Origin: CAJBVG01 sp044337515
GTDB lineage: Bacteria > Bacteroidota > Bacteroidia > Sphingobacteriales > Sphingobacteriaceae
Length of the DNA stretch: 14,566 nucleotides
Reading direction: 5' to 3'
NCBI GenBank assembly: GCA_044337515.1
Contig: JBIINK010000054.1
Span: forward strand, 1 to 14,566
The notes beneath the pieces are model-generated. The model made no database searches, had not been told where the DNA came from, and saw only the letters and a list, made by a program, of their open reading frames with translations. Both the position numbers and the translations under genes were made by a program. Each line of letters begins with the position of its first letter. Position 1 is the stretch's first letter. Below are positions 13,661 to 14,566 of this stretch, piece after piece.

Positions 13661-14135
13661 TGGTTACTATTTTCAAAAGGTCAGGATTGCTTTCCACCAA
13701 AATCCCCTTTACTCCAACTGCATTTCCGGCATCCACATCGCGTTGTTTATCTCCAATAAAATAAGATTGACTAGGATCGATGTTAAATCGTGCAATGGCT
13801 TTCTCTATCATTTGTGAACCCGGTTTTCTGCATAAGCAGTTTCCATTATAGTCGGGATGATGAGGGCAATAATAGATTTCTAAGAAAGTTATATCGTATT
13901 TCAACATCTCCACTTCGAGGTATTGATGCATTTTGTTTAATTCTTCAACAGAATAAAGATTTTTGGCTAAACCACCCTGATTCGTAATAACAACGAACAA
14001 ATAACCTTTAGCTTTTAACTGACTTAAAGCCTCCCCTAAGTGTGGAATTAATGTAAAATCTTCGAAACGTTTGATATAATCGCCTATTTCTACGTTAATA
14101 ATACCATCGCGGTCTAAAAAGATAGCTTTATTCAT
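13647..14135 (-). CDS. gmhB: GmhB-like HAD-IIIA phosphatase (D-glycero-D-manno-heptose 1,7-bisphosphate 7-phosphatase type)
   Basis: About 162 aa from the ATG at 14135. HAD phosphatase with the nucleophile/acid pair in FLDRDG (DxD motif), the motif II threonine in VITNQGG, K106-type lysine in CRKPGSQM, and the motif IV acids in GDKQRDVDAGN. The zinc loop CPHHP...CLC between motifs II and III is complete, as in GmhB and the HisB N-terminal domain. The likely reaction is removal of the 7-phosphate in ADP-heptose synthesis for LPS; histidinol-phosphatase is possible, but no his genes are near. The frame is open from a TTG two codons further upstream, but that TTG is part of the predicted -7 box, so I use the ATG. 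The C-terminal RIEN and stop come from the heptamer hairpin. It converges with tal and diverges from the glycosyltransferase. Confidence 0.82.
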   Translation of the reverse strand: MNKAIFLDRDGIINVEIGDYIKRFEDFTLIPHLGEALSQLKAKGYLFVVITNQGGLAKNLYSVEELNKMHQYLEVEMLKYDITFLEIYYCPHHPDYNGNCLCRKPGSQMIEKAIARFNIDPSQSYFIGDKQRDVDAGNAVGVKGILVESNPDLLKIVTRIEN

Positions 14136-14138
14136 ATT

Positions 14139-14146
14139 CAAAAGTA
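14139..14146 (-). promoter_or_regulatory. -7 box of the gmhB-like gene, 3 nt from its ATG
   Basis: On the minus strand this reads TACTTTTG, a full match to TAnnTTTG, then AAT, then the ATG. The geometry is identical to that of the RNA methyltransferase gene at 12178 and predicts a leaderless or near-leaderless mRNA. No -33 element is found at the right distance. Confidence 0.5.
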
Positions 14147-14164
14147 CGATTTCAAAATATTAAT

Positions 14165-14172
14165 TATCTTCG
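14165..14172 (+). promoter_or_regulatory. Possible -7 box of the glycosyltransferase gene
   Basis: TATCTTCG differs from TAnnTTTG at one position and lies 13 nt before the ATG, giving a leader of about 8-9 nt. The spacer before the ATG is A-rich. Confidence 0.3.
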
Positions 14173-14185
14173 TAACATCAAAAAA

Positions 14186-14566
14186 ATGTCAGACAGTTTA
14201 ATAATCATCCCCACGTACAACGAGAAAGAGAACATCGAGAAGATGATTCACAAGGTATTCTCGTTGCCTCATCCTTTTCATTTATTGATTATTGATGATG
14301 GCTCGCCTGATGGTACCGCCGATATTATTAAAGGCTTACAAGCTCAATATGCTGAACGTTTGTTCATTGAAGAACGTAAAGGTAAGCTAGGATTAGGTAC
14401 CGCTTATATCCATGGATTCAAATGGGCTTTACACCGCACTTACGAATATATCTTTGAAATGGATGCCGACTTTTCTCACAATCCAGATGATTTAGTTCGT
14501 TTACGCCAAGCTTGTATAAATGGTGCAGAACTTGCCATTGGTTCAAGATACATAACTGGTGTTAAT
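14186..14566 (+). CDS. DPM1-like GT2 glycosyltransferase (polyprenol monophosphomannose synthase type), cut by window edge
   Basis: The first 127 codons of a gene that continues past the right edge. The family transfers a sugar (often mannose) from a nucleotide sugar to a polyprenyl phosphate on the cytoplasmic face of the membrane. The GT-A fold is clear: LIIIPTYNEKENIEKM (5-20), LLIIDDGSPDGTAD (33-46), GKLGLGTAYIHGFKWAL (66-82), the metal-binding MDADFSH (92-98, D93-x-D95) and AIGSRYITGV (117-126). The DDGSPDGT and DADFSH forms are characteristic of DPM1-like enzymes rather than cellulose-synthase or rhamnosyl types. Together with the divergent gmhB-like gene, it suggests an envelope-glycan neighbourhood. 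The donor sugar cannot be read from this part. Confidence 0.88.
   Translation, partial: MSDSLIIIPTYNEKENIEKMIHKVFSLPHPFHLLIIDDGSPDGTADIIKGLQAQYAERLFIEERKGKLGLGTAYIHGFKWALHRTYEYIFEMDADFSHNPDDLVRLRQACINGAELAIGSRYITGVN

Noticed and set aside
13614..13987. Two short plus-strand open frames opposite the gmhB-like gene
   Set aside because: Both are shadows of the HAD gene in other frames; the first also starts inside the heptamer hairpin.
14136..14141. TTG start two codons before the gmhB-like ATG
   Set aside because: Same situation on the minus strand: the TTG belongs to the -7 box and the ATG at 14135 leads directly into the KAIFLDRDG nucleophile motif.

Overview
The window reads as a piece of a Bacteroidota chromosome. 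The support is an AT-rich sequence, a two-part CarboxypepD_reg/DUF5686 outer-membrane protein, an acyloxyacyl-hydrolase-like barrel, several matches to the Bacteroidota -7 promoter box TAnnTTTG, near absence of Shine-Dalgarno sites, and proteins that fit Flavobacteriia/Sphingobacteriia-like versions. The content is mostly chromosomal housekeeping. I see no insertion sequence, integrase, phage module, CRISPR array or tRNA gene.

Layout, left to right. Minus strand: the first 42 codons of lgt (cut by the window edge), then mtaB with its own promoter, then a two-gene unit of a GNAT acetyltransferase and a large DUF5686 outer-membrane protein. A 208-base divergent intergenic region holds an inverted repeat and promoter-like boxes. 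Plus strand: fbaB (class I aldolase) and accD, closed by a strong intrinsic terminator, then two overlapping exported beta-barrel genes that look like the two halves of one acyloxyacyl hydrolase. Minus strand: a tightly packed mutS / unknown 254-aa protein / miaA operon. Plus strand: a TrmH-family RNA methyltransferase, the small SRP RNA gene ffs and a transaldolase. Minus strand: a GmhB-like HAD phosphatase. Plus strand: the 5' part of a DPM1-like GT2 glycosyltransferase, cut by the right edge.

Functional themes are tRNA/RNA modification (mtaB and miaA both act at A37; TrmH-family enzyme), central carbon and lipid supply (fbaB, tal, accD), envelope and lipoprotein/LPS biology (lgt, DUF5686 protein, PagL-like pair, gmhB, GT2 enzyme), mismatch repair (mutS) and protein targeting (ffs).

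The most unusual features are: (1) five intergenic arrays built from 7-bp units, one carrying a canonical G-quadruplex motif and one forming a long hairpin, which encode the last residues and stop codons of three genes (mtaB, miaA, gmhB); (2) the 254-aa protein between mutS and miaA, which resembles the degenerate Vsr-like nuclease plus GNAT-like module of phage Hef-type homing endonucleases; (3) the apparent split of an acyloxyacyl hydrolase into two genes, each with its own signal peptide; (4) two genes whose -7 box lies 3 nt from the ATG, predicting leaderless mRNAs.
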